The notes under the pieces are model-generated. The model was not told the origin of the DNA, ran no database searches, and saw nothing but the letters and a program-made list of their open reading frames with translations. The translations under genes were made by a program, and so were the position numbers. This document shows positions 51,169 through 58,904 of a stretch of DNA of 64,000 nt, piece after piece (position 1 is the first letter of the stretch; the number at the start of each line of letters is the position of its first letter). This DNA comes from Acidipropionibacterium acidipropionici (GTDB lineage Bacteria; Actinomycetota; Actinomycetes; Propionibacteriales; Propionibacteriaceae): the NCBI RefSeq assembly GCF_001441165.1, contig NZ_CP013126.1, positions 1,579,551 to 1,643,550 on the forward strand, in the 5' to 3' direction.

Positions 51169-52038
51169 GTGAACTGGTGGCAGGCCGTCGTTCTCGGCAT
51201 CGTCGAGGGCATCACAGAATTTCTCCCGGTCTCGAGCACCGGGCACCTGCGGATCGTGGAGCACCTCATGGGCTTCCAGACGCAGGGGGCCGGGATGACT
51301 GCCTTCACCGCGATCATCCAGGTGGGCGCCATCATCGCCGCCATCATCTTCTTCTGGCGAGACATCGTCCGCATCGTCGTCGCCTGGGTCTCCGGCGTCT
51401 TCCACTCCGATGCCCGCACGAACCCCGACTACATCCTCGGCTGGGGAGTCATCATCGGCTCGATCCCGGTCGCGGTCGTCGGCCTGGCCTTCAAGAGCGC
51501 CATCGAGGGGCCGTTGGCATCCATCTGGGTGGTCGCCGGGGCGCTGGTGCTCTGGAGCCTGGTGATGCTGCTGGCCGACCGGCGCAAGAATCTCCAGCGC
51601 TCCATGCACGACGTCACCCTCGTCGACGCCGTCGTGATCGGCCTCTTCCAGGCCCTCTCCCCGCTCTTCCCCGGCGTCTCCCGCTCCGGCGCGACGATCT
51701 CGGCCGGCCTGTTCCGCGGCTTCAACCGGCCAGACGCCACCCGGCTGTCCTTCTTCATGGGGATCCCCGCCCTGGTGGCGGCCGGTGCCTACGAGGCCCT
51801 CGGTTCGGCGAGTGACATCACCGCCTCCAGTCGCATCCTGCTGTCCGGCGGGTCCGGCGTCATCGGCTGGGGCCCGACGGTGATCGCTACGATCGTGTCA
51901 CTGGTGGTGGCCTACTTCTCGATCGCCTGGCTGCTGAAGTTCGTCTCCTCGAACAAGTTCACCGGATTCATCTGGTACCGGGTGATCGTCGGGGCGCTGC
52001 TGCTGGTGCTGGCGGCCACCGGAATGATGTCCGTCTGA
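51169..52038 (+). CDS. uppP: Undecaprenyl-diphosphatase UppP (BacA)
   Basis: A 289-residue membrane enzyme that converts undecaprenyl diphosphate to undecaprenyl phosphate, recycling the lipid carrier and conferring bacitracin tolerance. EGITEFLPVSSTGH near the N-terminus carries the catalytic glutamates and Ser; PGVSRSGATIS carries the second conserved motif. Eight helices. The GTG at 51169 has AGGAGG seven bases upstream and gives the VNWWQAVVLGIVEG start common in the family, so the ATG at 51151 is rejected. It is followed after 129 bases by a response-regulator gene. Confidence 0.95.
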   Translation: MNWWQAVVLGIVEGITEFLPVSSTGHLRIVEHLMGFQTQGAGMTAFTAIIQVGAIIAAIIFFWRDIVRIVVAWVSGVFHSDARTNPDYILGWGVIIGSIPVAVVGLAFKSAIEGPLASIWVVAGALVLWSLVMLLADRRKNLQRSMHDVTLVDAVVIGLFQALSPLFPGVSRSGATISAGLFRGFNRPDATRLSFFMGIPALVAAGAYEALGSASDITASSRILLSGGSGVIGWGPTVIATIVSLVVAYFSIAWLLKFVSSNKFTGFIWYRVIVGALLLVLAATGMMSV

Positions 52039-52080
52039 GGCGGAGCATCGGAGGGCAGCGATCGTGACGACCGGCCATTT

Positions 52081-52148
52081 GGAACGACCCGACCGGAACG
52101 ACCGGCCCGACCGGAACGACCGGCCCGACCGAAACGACCGGCCCGACA
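52081..52148. repeat. 18 bp tandem repeat array before the response-regulator gene
   Basis: Three units of GGAACGACCGGCCCGACC (52095-52112, 52113-52130, and 52131-52148 with two differences) plus a shortened unit at 52081-52094. The response-regulator Shine-Dalgarno follows six bases later. Confidence 0.85.
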
Positions 52149-52167
52149 GAACCGGGAGGGCCGGGCG

Positions 52168-52830
52168 ATGACGTCGGGACGCCCACGTCTGCTGCTCATC
52201 GAGGACGACCCGAACCTGTCGGCCATCATGGCCTCCTACCTGCGCGGATACGAGGTGATCGTCGCCGCCGATGGCGGCTCCGGTCTGACGTCGGCACTGG
52301 AGAGCCCGGTCGACGTCATGGTGGTCGACCGGATGCTTCCCGTCATGGAGGGCACCGAGGTGGTGCGACGGCTCCGCCGGGCCCGGGTGAAGACCCCCAT
52401 CCTCATGCTCACCGCCCTGGGAACCGTCGCCGACAAGGTCGAGGGCCTCGATTCGGGGGCCAACGACTATCTCGTCAAGCCCTTCGACTTCGACGAGCTG
52501 GAGGCTCGCCTGCGCGCCCTGCTGCGCAGCTACGACGATGACGCCGGGGGCCTGGAGATCGGCGACTGGGACTTCCGCCCGGCCGACCGCATCATCAACT
52601 CCCCCTACATCGGCCCCATCGTCCTGACCCCCAGAGAATCAGACCTGCTGGAACTGCTGGCCCGCCACCCGGACCGCACCTACAGCCGCGACGACATCCT
52701 GGCTGCGGTGTTCTCGCCGACAGACAGCCCCGGAACCGTCGACACCTACGTCCATTACCTGCGGCAGAAGACCGAGCAGACGGTGATCCTCACCATTCGC
52801 CGCAAGGGCTACCGGCTGGGGACGCTGTGA
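52168..52830 (+). CDS. OmpR/PhoB-family response regulator
   Basis: A 220-residue regulator. The receiver domain (1-120) has acidic pocket EDD at 12-14, phosphoacceptor Asp54 (VMVVDRMLP) and Lys in YLVKPF. A C-terminal winged helix (SDLLELLARHPDRTYSRDDI; DTYVHYLRQKTE) is the OmpR type that binds direct repeats with 10-11 base spacing. The ATG at 52168 follows GGGAGGG. Its stop overlaps the kinase start (GTGA). Sites of that kind occur before the PAP2, uppP and DedA genes that flank this system, making them its probable targets. Confidence 0.95.
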   Translation: MTSGRPRLLLIEDDPNLSAIMASYLRGYEVIVAADGGSGLTSALESPVDVMVVDRMLPVMEGTEVVRRLRRARVKTPILMLTALGTVADKVEGLDSGANDYLVKPFDFDELEARLRALLRSYDDDAGGLEIGDWDFRPADRIINSPYIGPIVLTPRESDLLELLARHPDRTYSRDDILAAVFSPTDSPGTVDTYVHYLRQKTEQTVILTIRRKGYRLGTL

Positions 52831-53849
52831 GCGCGCCGAAGAGCCCCGACGAGCTGCGGGTGCGCCGGACCTCGACGCGGATGACCCGCCAGATCGGCCT
52901 GGCGACCGTCGCGGTGTCCCTGCTGTTCGTCGCGGCGGTCGTCGTCATGGTGATCCTGCAGTCGCGCCCCGCCGAGCTCAACGAGCCCGCCCGGCCCGGC
53001 GAGGTGAGGATCCATCTCAGCGCGGCCAAGACCGTCGGCCTGTCGATCGGCGTCGCGGTCGCGGCCGTCGTCTACGCGCTGGTGATCGGCCGGGTGGTGT
53101 CGCGGCGGGCGGTGCGCCCCCTGGCGGACGCCCTGGAGCTCCAGCGCCGATTCGTCGCCGACGCCTCCCACGAGCTGCGGACGCCGTTGACCGTCCTGGA
53201 CGCCCGGGTCCAGATGCTGCAGCGCGAGCTGGCCGAGGGCCAGCCGGCCGGGGAGACGGCGTCGGCCCTGCGCCAGGACACTGGGCGGCTCATCGGCATC
53301 GTCAACGACCTCCTGGCGGTCTCCGGCGACGATTCGGGGGAGGGGGCCCGCGGGCCGGGCCCGGTCGCCGACGCCTCACAGATCGTGACGTCCAGCGCCG
53401 AGTCGATGCGGGTGCTCGCCGAGCAGCGGGGGGTGTCCCTGGTGATCGACGTGGAGCCGGACCTGGAGGTGCGGATGCCGCCGGCCGGGCTGGGGCGCTG
53501 CGTCACCGCGCTGGTCGACAATGCGATCAATCACGGCTCGGGTGATCACAGTTCAGGCGATCACGGTTCGGCGCGCGGACGGGTGGAGGTCCAGCTGGCC
53601 CGCGACGACGGCCGGGCGGTGATGACCGTGTCCGACGACGGGCCCGGCATCCGCGGCGTCGCCCCCGACCGGGTCTTCGACCGGTTCGCCCACACCGAGC
53701 CCGTTGACCAGCCGGGCGCCCGTCAGAGCCTCGGCATCGGCCTGGCACTGGTCCAGGAGCTCGCGACGCGCAGTGGAGGTGGCGTCAAGGTGGCCTCCAC
53801 CGGCCCCGACGGCACGGTGATGGAGCTCACGGTGCCACTGGCTCAGTGA
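52827..53849 (+). CDS. Sensor histidine kinase, intramembrane-sensing type
   Basis: A 340-residue kinase with two membrane helices (~23-44 and ~69-88) separated by only about 24 residues. That is too short for a ligand domain and typical of intramembrane-sensing kinases (BceS/LiaS-like). DHp phosphoacceptor His115 lies in VADASHELRTP. The ATP-binding domain has N-box LVDNAINHGS, G1 DDGPGIRG and G2 GIGLALVQEL. There is no HAMP domain. The GTG start overlaps the regulator. The last 23 bases overlap the convergent glycosyltransferase gene. Confidence 0.93.
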   Translation: MSAPKSPDELRVRRTSTRMTRQIGLATVAVSLLFVAAVVVMVILQSRPAELNEPARPGEVRIHLSAAKTVGLSIGVAVAAVVYALVIGRVVSRRAVRPLADALELQRRFVADASHELRTPLTVLDARVQMLQRELAEGQPAGETASALRQDTGRLIGIVNDLLAVSGDDSGEGARGPGPVADASQIVTSSAESMRVLAEQRGVSLVIDVEPDLEVRMPPAGLGRCVTALVDNAINHGSGDHSSGDHGSARGRVEVQLARDDGRAVMTVSDDGPGIRGVAPDRVFDRFAHTEPVDQPGARQSLGIGLALVQELATRSGGGVKVASTGPDGTVMELTVPLAQ

Positions 53850-54972
53850 CCCGGCACAGCCGCTGGTAGCAGCCCTCGAAGGCGTCGAGGGTGCGGTCCA
53901 GGCCGTGGTCCTCGACGATCCGCAGGCTCCGGGCCCCCATCTCGGCCCGCAGCGGGGCGTCGCGCAGCAGGGTGGCGAGATATCCGGCCAGGGCTTCCCG
54001 GTCGCCGGGTGGGTAGAGATATCCGTTGACGCCGTGGCGCACCAGATGAGGCAGCGCCATGGCGTCGGCGGCGACCACCGGAAGCCCGCAGGCCATCGCC
54101 TCCAGTGTCACCAGGGACTGCAGCTCGGCGGTGCTCGGCATGCACAGCAGGTCGGCGCGGCGGTAGGCGTCCAGGAGTGCGTCGTCGTCGATGCGGCCGC
54201 GGAAGACGACCCGGTCCGGCCCCAGCCCCAGCTTCCGGGCGAGTGCCTTCCATCCCGGGCCGGCGCAGCCTTCCCCGACGATCTCCAGGCGGCCGGGCAC
54301 CTCGGCGGGCAGCAGGGCGATGGCCTCCAGGGCGTCCTCCACATGCTTCTCGGGATCCAATCGGCCGACGAAGAGCACGGTCGGCACACCGCCCGTGGCC
54401 GGTTCCCGGTGGAATCGCCGGGTGTCGACGCCGTTGGAGACCGCGAGGACGTCCAAGCCGGTATGGGTGTGCAGCAGGTCGGCGGCCCGCGGCGTCGGGG
54501 AGGTGACGATCCCGGCGCGGCTGTAGGCGCTGGTCAGGTTGCGCCAGATGATCGCCGAGGCCAGCCGCCGCAGCCCGGTGGGGACGGGCAGGCGGTCCAG
54601 GACGTTGGCCGGCATGAGGTGGTTGGTGGCCACCGCGCCGATGCCGCGGGCCGCGGCGGCGTCCATCAGGGCCCGTCCGAGCAGGTATCCGCTCTGGACG
54701 TGCAGCACATCGGGTTCGACGTCGTCGATGAGTCGGCGGGCAACCCGCCGCAGGCCGCGGGGGCTGCTGAGCGGGAAGTCCGGGCAGCCCGGGTAGCGCA
54801 GCGAGCGGATCCGGTGGATGACGACGCCCTGCTCGCCGGTGAGTGTGCCGGGCTCCCCGGTGGTCGAGGGGCAGGCGACGTGCACCGTGTGGCCGCGGGC
54901 CAGACGCCGGGTGGCCTGCGCGGCGCCGTTGATGGTGGGCGGATAGGTGTCCGCGCCGATGAGGATTCTCAT
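53827..54972 (-). CDS. GT4-family glycosyltransferase
   Basis: A 381-residue cytoplasmic or membrane-associated GT-B glycosyltransferase (GT4). It has an N-terminal acceptor domain (ILIGADTYPPTINGAAQATR) and a C-terminal donor domain with VLFVGRLDPEKHVEDALEAI and STAELQSLVTLEAMACGLPV, whose glutamate contacts the nucleotide sugar. The segment after NGAAQATR appears several residues shorter than is usual in this group, where the loop normally reads through to a GH-motif. This may be a real deletion. The ATG overlaps the upstream fusion gene by four bases. It is the last gene of a three-gene operon starting with the DedA gene. Confidence 0.88.
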   Translation of the reverse strand: MRILIGADTYPPTINGAAQATRRLARGHTVHVACPSTTGEPGTLTGEQGVVIHRIRSLRYPGCPDFPLSSPRGLRRVARRLIDDVEPDVLHVQSGYLLGRALMDAAAARGIGAVATNHLMPANVLDRLPVPTGLRRLASAIIWRNLTSAYSRAGIVTSPTPRAADLLHTHTGLDVLAVSNGVDTRRFHREPATGGVPTVLFVGRLDPEKHVEDALEAIALLPAEVPGRLEIVGEGCAGPGWKALARKLGLGPDRVVFRGRIDDDALLDAYRRADLLCMPSTAELQSLVTLEAMACGLPVVAADAMALPHLVRHGVNGYLYPPGDREALAGYLATLLRDAPLRAEMGARSLRIVEDHGLDRTLDAFEGCYQRLCRVTEPVAP

Positions 54973-57260
54973 GCGGGGCTTTCGGTGATGAGGGTCGGAC
55001 GCAGTCGGGGGTTGCCCGCGGCCAGGCGGTAGACGTCGAGGACGGATCGCGCGAATCGGTCGCGGCCGAAGAGTCGACGGGCCTCGACGGCGGCGGCCGA
55101 GGCGTCCAGCACCGGGGCGGGGTCGACGGCCAGCCCGATGAGGCGCCGGGTGAGGCCGTTGGGCCCGAAGGCCGGGATGCCGGCCCGGTCGACCCCCTCG
55201 GTGAGTGCCGGGTCGCACCAGATGACGCCGCGCAGCGCGGTGACGGATTCAGCCACCGTCATCGGCTGGTTGTCCCAGCCCAGCGAACTGAGGACGCTGC
55301 AGTGGCTGCGAGCGAGCCATCGCGGGATGTCGTCGTGGGGCACCCGTCCATGGAGGTGGATCCCGGGGCGGTCGTCGACCAGCCGGGCCGCGGCGCAGAA
55401 CTGCGGGCCGGTGCCGAGCAGGTCGATGCGCAGCAGACCGGGGCCGACGACGTCGAGGGCCTCGATGGCCGCGGCCAGGAAGGGCAGGACGCGCTTCTCG
55501 GGGGCGAACCGGCCGGTCCACAGCACCCTCAACGGGCCGTCGATCGTGGTGACCGGCCGGGCGTCCGGGGCCTCGGCGACGGTGTTGGGCACGACGTCGA
55601 CGCGGGTCAGCCCGGCGTCGCGCAGGTGTTCGGCCTGGTGGGCCGAGGGGGAGATGACGCGGTCGGCGTGCTGGGCGACGGTCAGGGTCATGTTGCGCAG
55701 GGCTGAGTCGCCGGACAGCCGGGCCAGCTGAGCGGTGGTGCCGGCGTAGCCCGTGACCAGGCGGTGGAAGCGGGGCACGACGAGCCGCAGCAGCGGCTGC
55801 GCGGCGGCCGGGGCCTGCCAGAAGAAGGTGTGCACCGTCTCGGCGGCGGGAATGCCAAGCTCGTGGGCGACGTCGATGGCCGCGGCGGCGATCCCGAACT
55901 CGGAGTGGACGTGGACGGCGTCGATGCGGTGGGCGATGAAAGCGTTGCGCAGCGCGGCGCGCAGGCGCGCGGTGTTGCGTGCGACGGGTAGGCCGAGACC
56001 GGGGAGGGTGAGGGCGACGGGCACCGGGAACGCGGTGATGCCCGGGTGGCGTCCCAGGGCGGCCAGGGCCGGGCTGGCGGGGCAGGCGATCAGGACGTCG
56101 GCGGACGCGGCGAGGGCCCGGGCCTGCTCGCCGAAAGCGCTCTCGGCGCCGCCGAGGGTGGCCATCGTGTAGTCGCTCACCAGGGCGATGCGGGGTCTGT
56201 GGGCGGAGTGGGGATGCGTCGGGTCGTCGTCGGGTGCCGAGTCGGACAGGGCGGTGCGGTAGGCCGCCGGGTGGGTTGCCGGGCCCGGGGTGGGCGGCGT
56301 CGGCTGCTTGTGGGAGCGGGCCCGCGACAGTGCGGCGACGCCGGCGGCCGCGAGCAGCCCGCAGACGGCCATGGCCGCGATGGACAGGGCGGTCTCGGAG
56401 CGGCCCTCGCCGAGGACCGTGAGCCCCAGGGTCGCCGCGACGATCGGGTCGATCGTGGTGAGTGCGGCCACCACGATCTCGGCGTGGCCCAGGGCGTAGG
56501 CCTGCTGGACGATGACGCCGCCGACCAGGCAGGCGGCCAGGGCGCCGGCGGCCGTGGTGATGACCGACGTCGAGGTCAGGGCGTCGCCGGCGGAGAGCAG
56601 GCTGAATCCCAGCCGGACAAGGGTGGCCGTCAATCCGTAGAAGACGGCCCCCGACGCTCCCAGGGCCAGGCATCGCAGCCCGGCGGGTGCGAGCCGGTGG
56701 GTGGCTGTCAGGGTGGCTCCGACAAGGCAGGATATCGCGGCGCCGGCGAGGACCGGGGTGACGCCGGGGATGGCCGCCGGGGTGGTGGTCGTGGTGGTCG
56801 AGAAGACCGTGAAGCCGATGAGGCCGGCCAGGGTCAGTGCCACTGAGGCCCAGGTGGCTCCGGTCCGGCGGCTGCCGGAGTGGCCCCGGCGGCGACCGGC
56901 GCCGGAGGGGGCGAGCAGCACCGACCAGACGACGGCCATCACACCGAGGGGCTGGATCACCGTCACGGGAGCCAGGCGCAGGGCGGCCAGGTTGAGCAGG
57001 GTGGCGACGACGACGGCGAGCATGCCGGCCAGCCATGCGGGGCGGCGGATCATGGCGGCGAGTTGGCGTCGCGTCATCGTCGTGGCGTGGGACTGGCTGG
57101 TCGGTGTAGCGGCCGGGCGGCCCGAGTCCTGGTGCGTTGAGGCTGAACGTGTCGAGTCTGACTGTGTCGACGCCGTGGCGGAGCGGTGCTGCAGGACGGA
57201 GCCGCCGGCCAGCCCGAAGGATCCCAGGCCGGCCAGCGCGATCGCCGGTGCGAGTGCCAT
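54969..57260 (-). CDS. Fusion of a DMT (EamA-like) transporter with a GT4 glycosyltransferase
   Basis: A 763-residue two-part protein. Residues ~1-310 are a drug/metabolite-transporter-like membrane domain with about nine or ten helices. A Ser/Thr-rich insertion lies at ~25-60, and it includes LAPVTVIQPLGVMAVVWSVLL and ALTTIDPIVAATLGL. After a Pro-rich linker (~313-353) a full GT4 glycosyltransferase begins at ~355 (RIALVSDYTMATLGGAESAF) and ends with VLWTGRFAPEKRVLPFL and WDNQPMTVAESVTALRGV. The ATG at 57260 is two bases after the DedA stop. A transporter joined to a glycosyltransferase in one chain suggests coupled synthesis and membrane transfer of a glycolipid. The substrate is unknown. 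Confidence 0.85.
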   Translation of the reverse strand: MALAPAIALAGLGSFGLAGGSVLQHRSATASTQSDSTRSASTHQDSGRPAATPTSQSHATTMTRRQLAAMIRRPAWLAGMLAVVVATLLNLAALRLAPVTVIQPLGVMAVVWSVLLAPSGAGRRRGHSGSRRTGATWASVALTLAGLIGFTVFSTTTTTTPAAIPGVTPVLAGAAISCLVGATLTATHRLAPAGLRCLALGASGAVFYGLTATLVRLGFSLLSAGDALTSTSVITTAAGALAACLVGGVIVQQAYALGHAEIVVAALTTIDPIVAATLGLTVLGEGRSETALSIAAMAVCGLLAAAGVAALSRARSHKQPTPPTPGPATHPAAYRTALSDSAPDDDPTHPHSAHRPRIALVSDYTMATLGGAESAFGEQARALAASADVLIACPASPALAALGRHPGITAFPVPVALTLPGLGLPVARNTARLRAALRNAFIAHRIDAVHVHSEFGIAAAAIDVAHELGIPAAETVHTFFWQAPAAAQPLLRLVVPRFHRLVTGYAGTTAQLARLSGDSALRNMTLTVAQHADRVISPSAHQAEHLRDAGLTRVDVVPNTVAEAPDARPVTTIDGPLRVLWTGRFAPEKRVLPFLAAAIEALDVVGPGLLRIDLLGTGPQFCAAARLVDDRPGIHLHGRVPHDDIPRWLARSHCSVLSSLGWDNQPMTVAESVTALRGVIWCDPALTEGVDRAGIPAFGPNGLTRRLIGLAVDPAPVLDASAAAVEARRLFGRDRFARSVLDVYRLAAGNPRLRPTLITESPA

Positions 57261-57262
57261 GG

Positions 57263-57895
57263 TCAGCTGCTCGCGGGGGTGCGGCGCCGGCGCAGGGCGG
57301 TCAGGGCGATGGGGAGCAGGGAGAGGATGACGACGCCAATCATCACGACGTCGATGTGGCCGGTGACAAGGGGAATCGAGGCGAAGAGGATGCCCACGAG
57401 CACCATGGAGACGGCCCAGACGGCGCCGCCGACCGGGTTCCACAGGAGGAAGCGGCGGTAGGGCATGTCGGCCATGCCGGCGGCCAGGGGGACGTAGGTG
57501 CGCACCACGGGGACGAACCGGCCCATCACAAGGGAGAAGCCGCCATAGCGGGTGAAGAAGTCCTCGGCGCGTGCCAGGTACTCGGGTTTCAGGACGCGGG
57601 CACCGGGCTTGAACAGGCGGCGTCCGAATCGTCGGCCGAGCCAGAAGCCCACCTGGTCGCCGGCGAAGGCCGCGATCACCGCGACCGCGGCGATCTGCCA
57701 TGCGGGGAAGCCGAGCTGCGGGGCGAGGATGCCGGCCGTCACGAGCAGGGAGTCGCCCGGAAGGAAGGGGAACAGCACCCCGGACTCGATGAAGATCACC
57801 ACGGCGACCCCGGCCAGCAGCCAGGGGCCGAAGGAGTGGAGCAGGGAGGCCGCGTCGAACAGGTGGACCTGCAGGAGGATCGGGAGGTCAACCAT
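57263..57895 (-). CDS. DedA-family membrane protein
   Basis: A 210-residue protein with the DedA fold: a conserved acidic residue in FIESGVLFPFLPGD, a re-entrant region, and the essential arginines in GRFVPVVRTYVPLAAG. DedA proteins are now linked to undecaprenyl-phosphate flipping (UptA) and other phospholipid scrambling. A third copy of the PAP2/uppP direct-repeat motif lies 76-93 bases upstream. First gene of the operon with the DMT-GT fusion and the GT4 enzyme, so lipid-carrier supply and sugar transfer are co-expressed. Confidence 0.93.
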   Translation of the reverse strand: MVDLPILLQVHLFDAASLLHSFGPWLLAGVAVVIFIESGVLFPFLPGDSLLVTAGILAPQLGFPAWQIAAVAVIAAFAGDQVGFWLGRRFGRRLFKPGARVLKPEYLARAEDFFTRYGGFSLVMGRFVPVVRTYVPLAAGMADMPYRRFLLWNPVGGAVWAVSMVLVGILFASIPLVTGHIDVVMIGVVILSLLPIALTALRRRRTPASS

Positions 57896-57970
57896 GGTGG
57901 GCCTCCGCCGTCACCGTGGCCTGCCCGATCAGTTCGTCGATATGCACACCACGAGGGTGACGCGGGGAAA

Positions 57971-57988
57971 CTCAGGAACCTCTAAGAA
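57971..57988. promoter_or_regulatory. Direct-repeat site 3 (CTCAGGA-N4-CTAAGAA), DedA promoter region
   Basis: Matches sites 1 and 2 near uppP at nearly every position, including the ACCT spacer and 11-base period. The only other candidate of this kind noticed in the window. Confidence 0.65.
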
Positions 57989-58049
57989 CGGGGCGGAGCG
58001 GTGATCGCCCTCGCGGAAGCGTTCTTTCCGGCATGAGGTGGCGGCCGTT

Positions 58050-58829
58050 CTAGGCCGGGCTCGCACCGCCCAGATGCCCCAGATTCACACTGATCCGGTC
58101 GGCCACCTCGATGAGCTGTTCGGTGAGGTCGTCCCGGTCGAGGGTCTTGAGCATGGACCGGCGACCCGAGACCGACACCGCCGCGCACACCGAACCGCTG
58201 TGGTCGCGGATAGGGGTGGCCAGGCAGAAGCGTCCCAGCGCGAACTCCTGGTCCTCGACGGCGAAGCCCCTTGCCGTGACCTCCTGCAGTTCGTCGGTCA
58301 ATGCCGCATGGGTCGAGATGGTGTGGGCGGTGTAGACGGTCAGATCGGGCCCCAAGAGCTCCACCCGTTCCTCGGGGGTCGTGTCGAGCAGCAGGCACTT
58401 TCCCAGGCCCGACGCGTGCAGCGGAATCGAAGCCCCCGTCATCGACTGGTTCTTGGGGGAGAGGTCGCCCTCGAAGTGGCAGAGGTAGACGCAGCTCGCA
58501 CCCTGACGGATGCCCAGGTTCGCACTGAGTCGGGTCGACTGCGCCAGGGACTGGCACATCATCCTGCCCTCGCGGAACACCGGGTCGTGGTTGAGCTCCT
58601 GAGTGGCCAGCTGCAGCAGCTTCGTCCCCAGGACATAGTCGCGCTCGGTGATCTTGCCGACATACCCCAGTTCCTGCAGCGTCGCCAGCAGACGGGTCGT
58701 CGTCGAGACCCCGAAGCCGGCGGCCTCGGCGATCTCCGATGCCCGCATGCTCGCCGCCGATGAGCTCGCCACGACGTCGAGGATCGTCGCCGCGCGCGCG
58801 ATGCTCTGGTGCAGCTGCTGGTCAGCCAT
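58050..58829 (-). CDS. IclR-family transcriptional regulator
   Basis: A 259-residue regulator. A winged-helix N-terminus (MRASEIAEAAGFGVSTTTRL) precedes the IclR effector domain with LHASGLGKCLLLDTTPEE and GFAVEDQEFALGRFCLA. IclR proteins repress or activate catabolic operons in response to a pathway metabolite. The ATG at 58829 follows GAGGAG. It lies 75 bases downstream of the FAD oxidoreductase on the same strand and is probably in its transcript. The divergent transporter and secreted protein on the other side of the promoter region are likely co-regulated. Confidence 0.92.
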   Translation of the reverse strand: MADQQLHQSIARAATILDVVASSSAASMRASEIAEAAGFGVSTTTRLLATLQELGYVGKITERDYVLGTKLLQLATQELNHDPVFREGRMMCQSLAQSTRLSANLGIRQGASCVYLCHFEGDLSPKNQSMTGASIPLHASGLGKCLLLDTTPEERVELLGPDLTVYTAHTISTHAALTDELQEVTARGFAVEDQEFALGRFCLATPIRDHSGSVCAAVSVSGRRSMLKTLDRDDLTEQLIEVADRISVNLGHLGGASPA

Positions 58830-58904
58830 CGATGCTCCTCGCGATCGCAGTGGACGACGACGTCGCGCCGCGGCGGGAGGGATCCTCGTCACCGCGGCTC
58901 GAGG

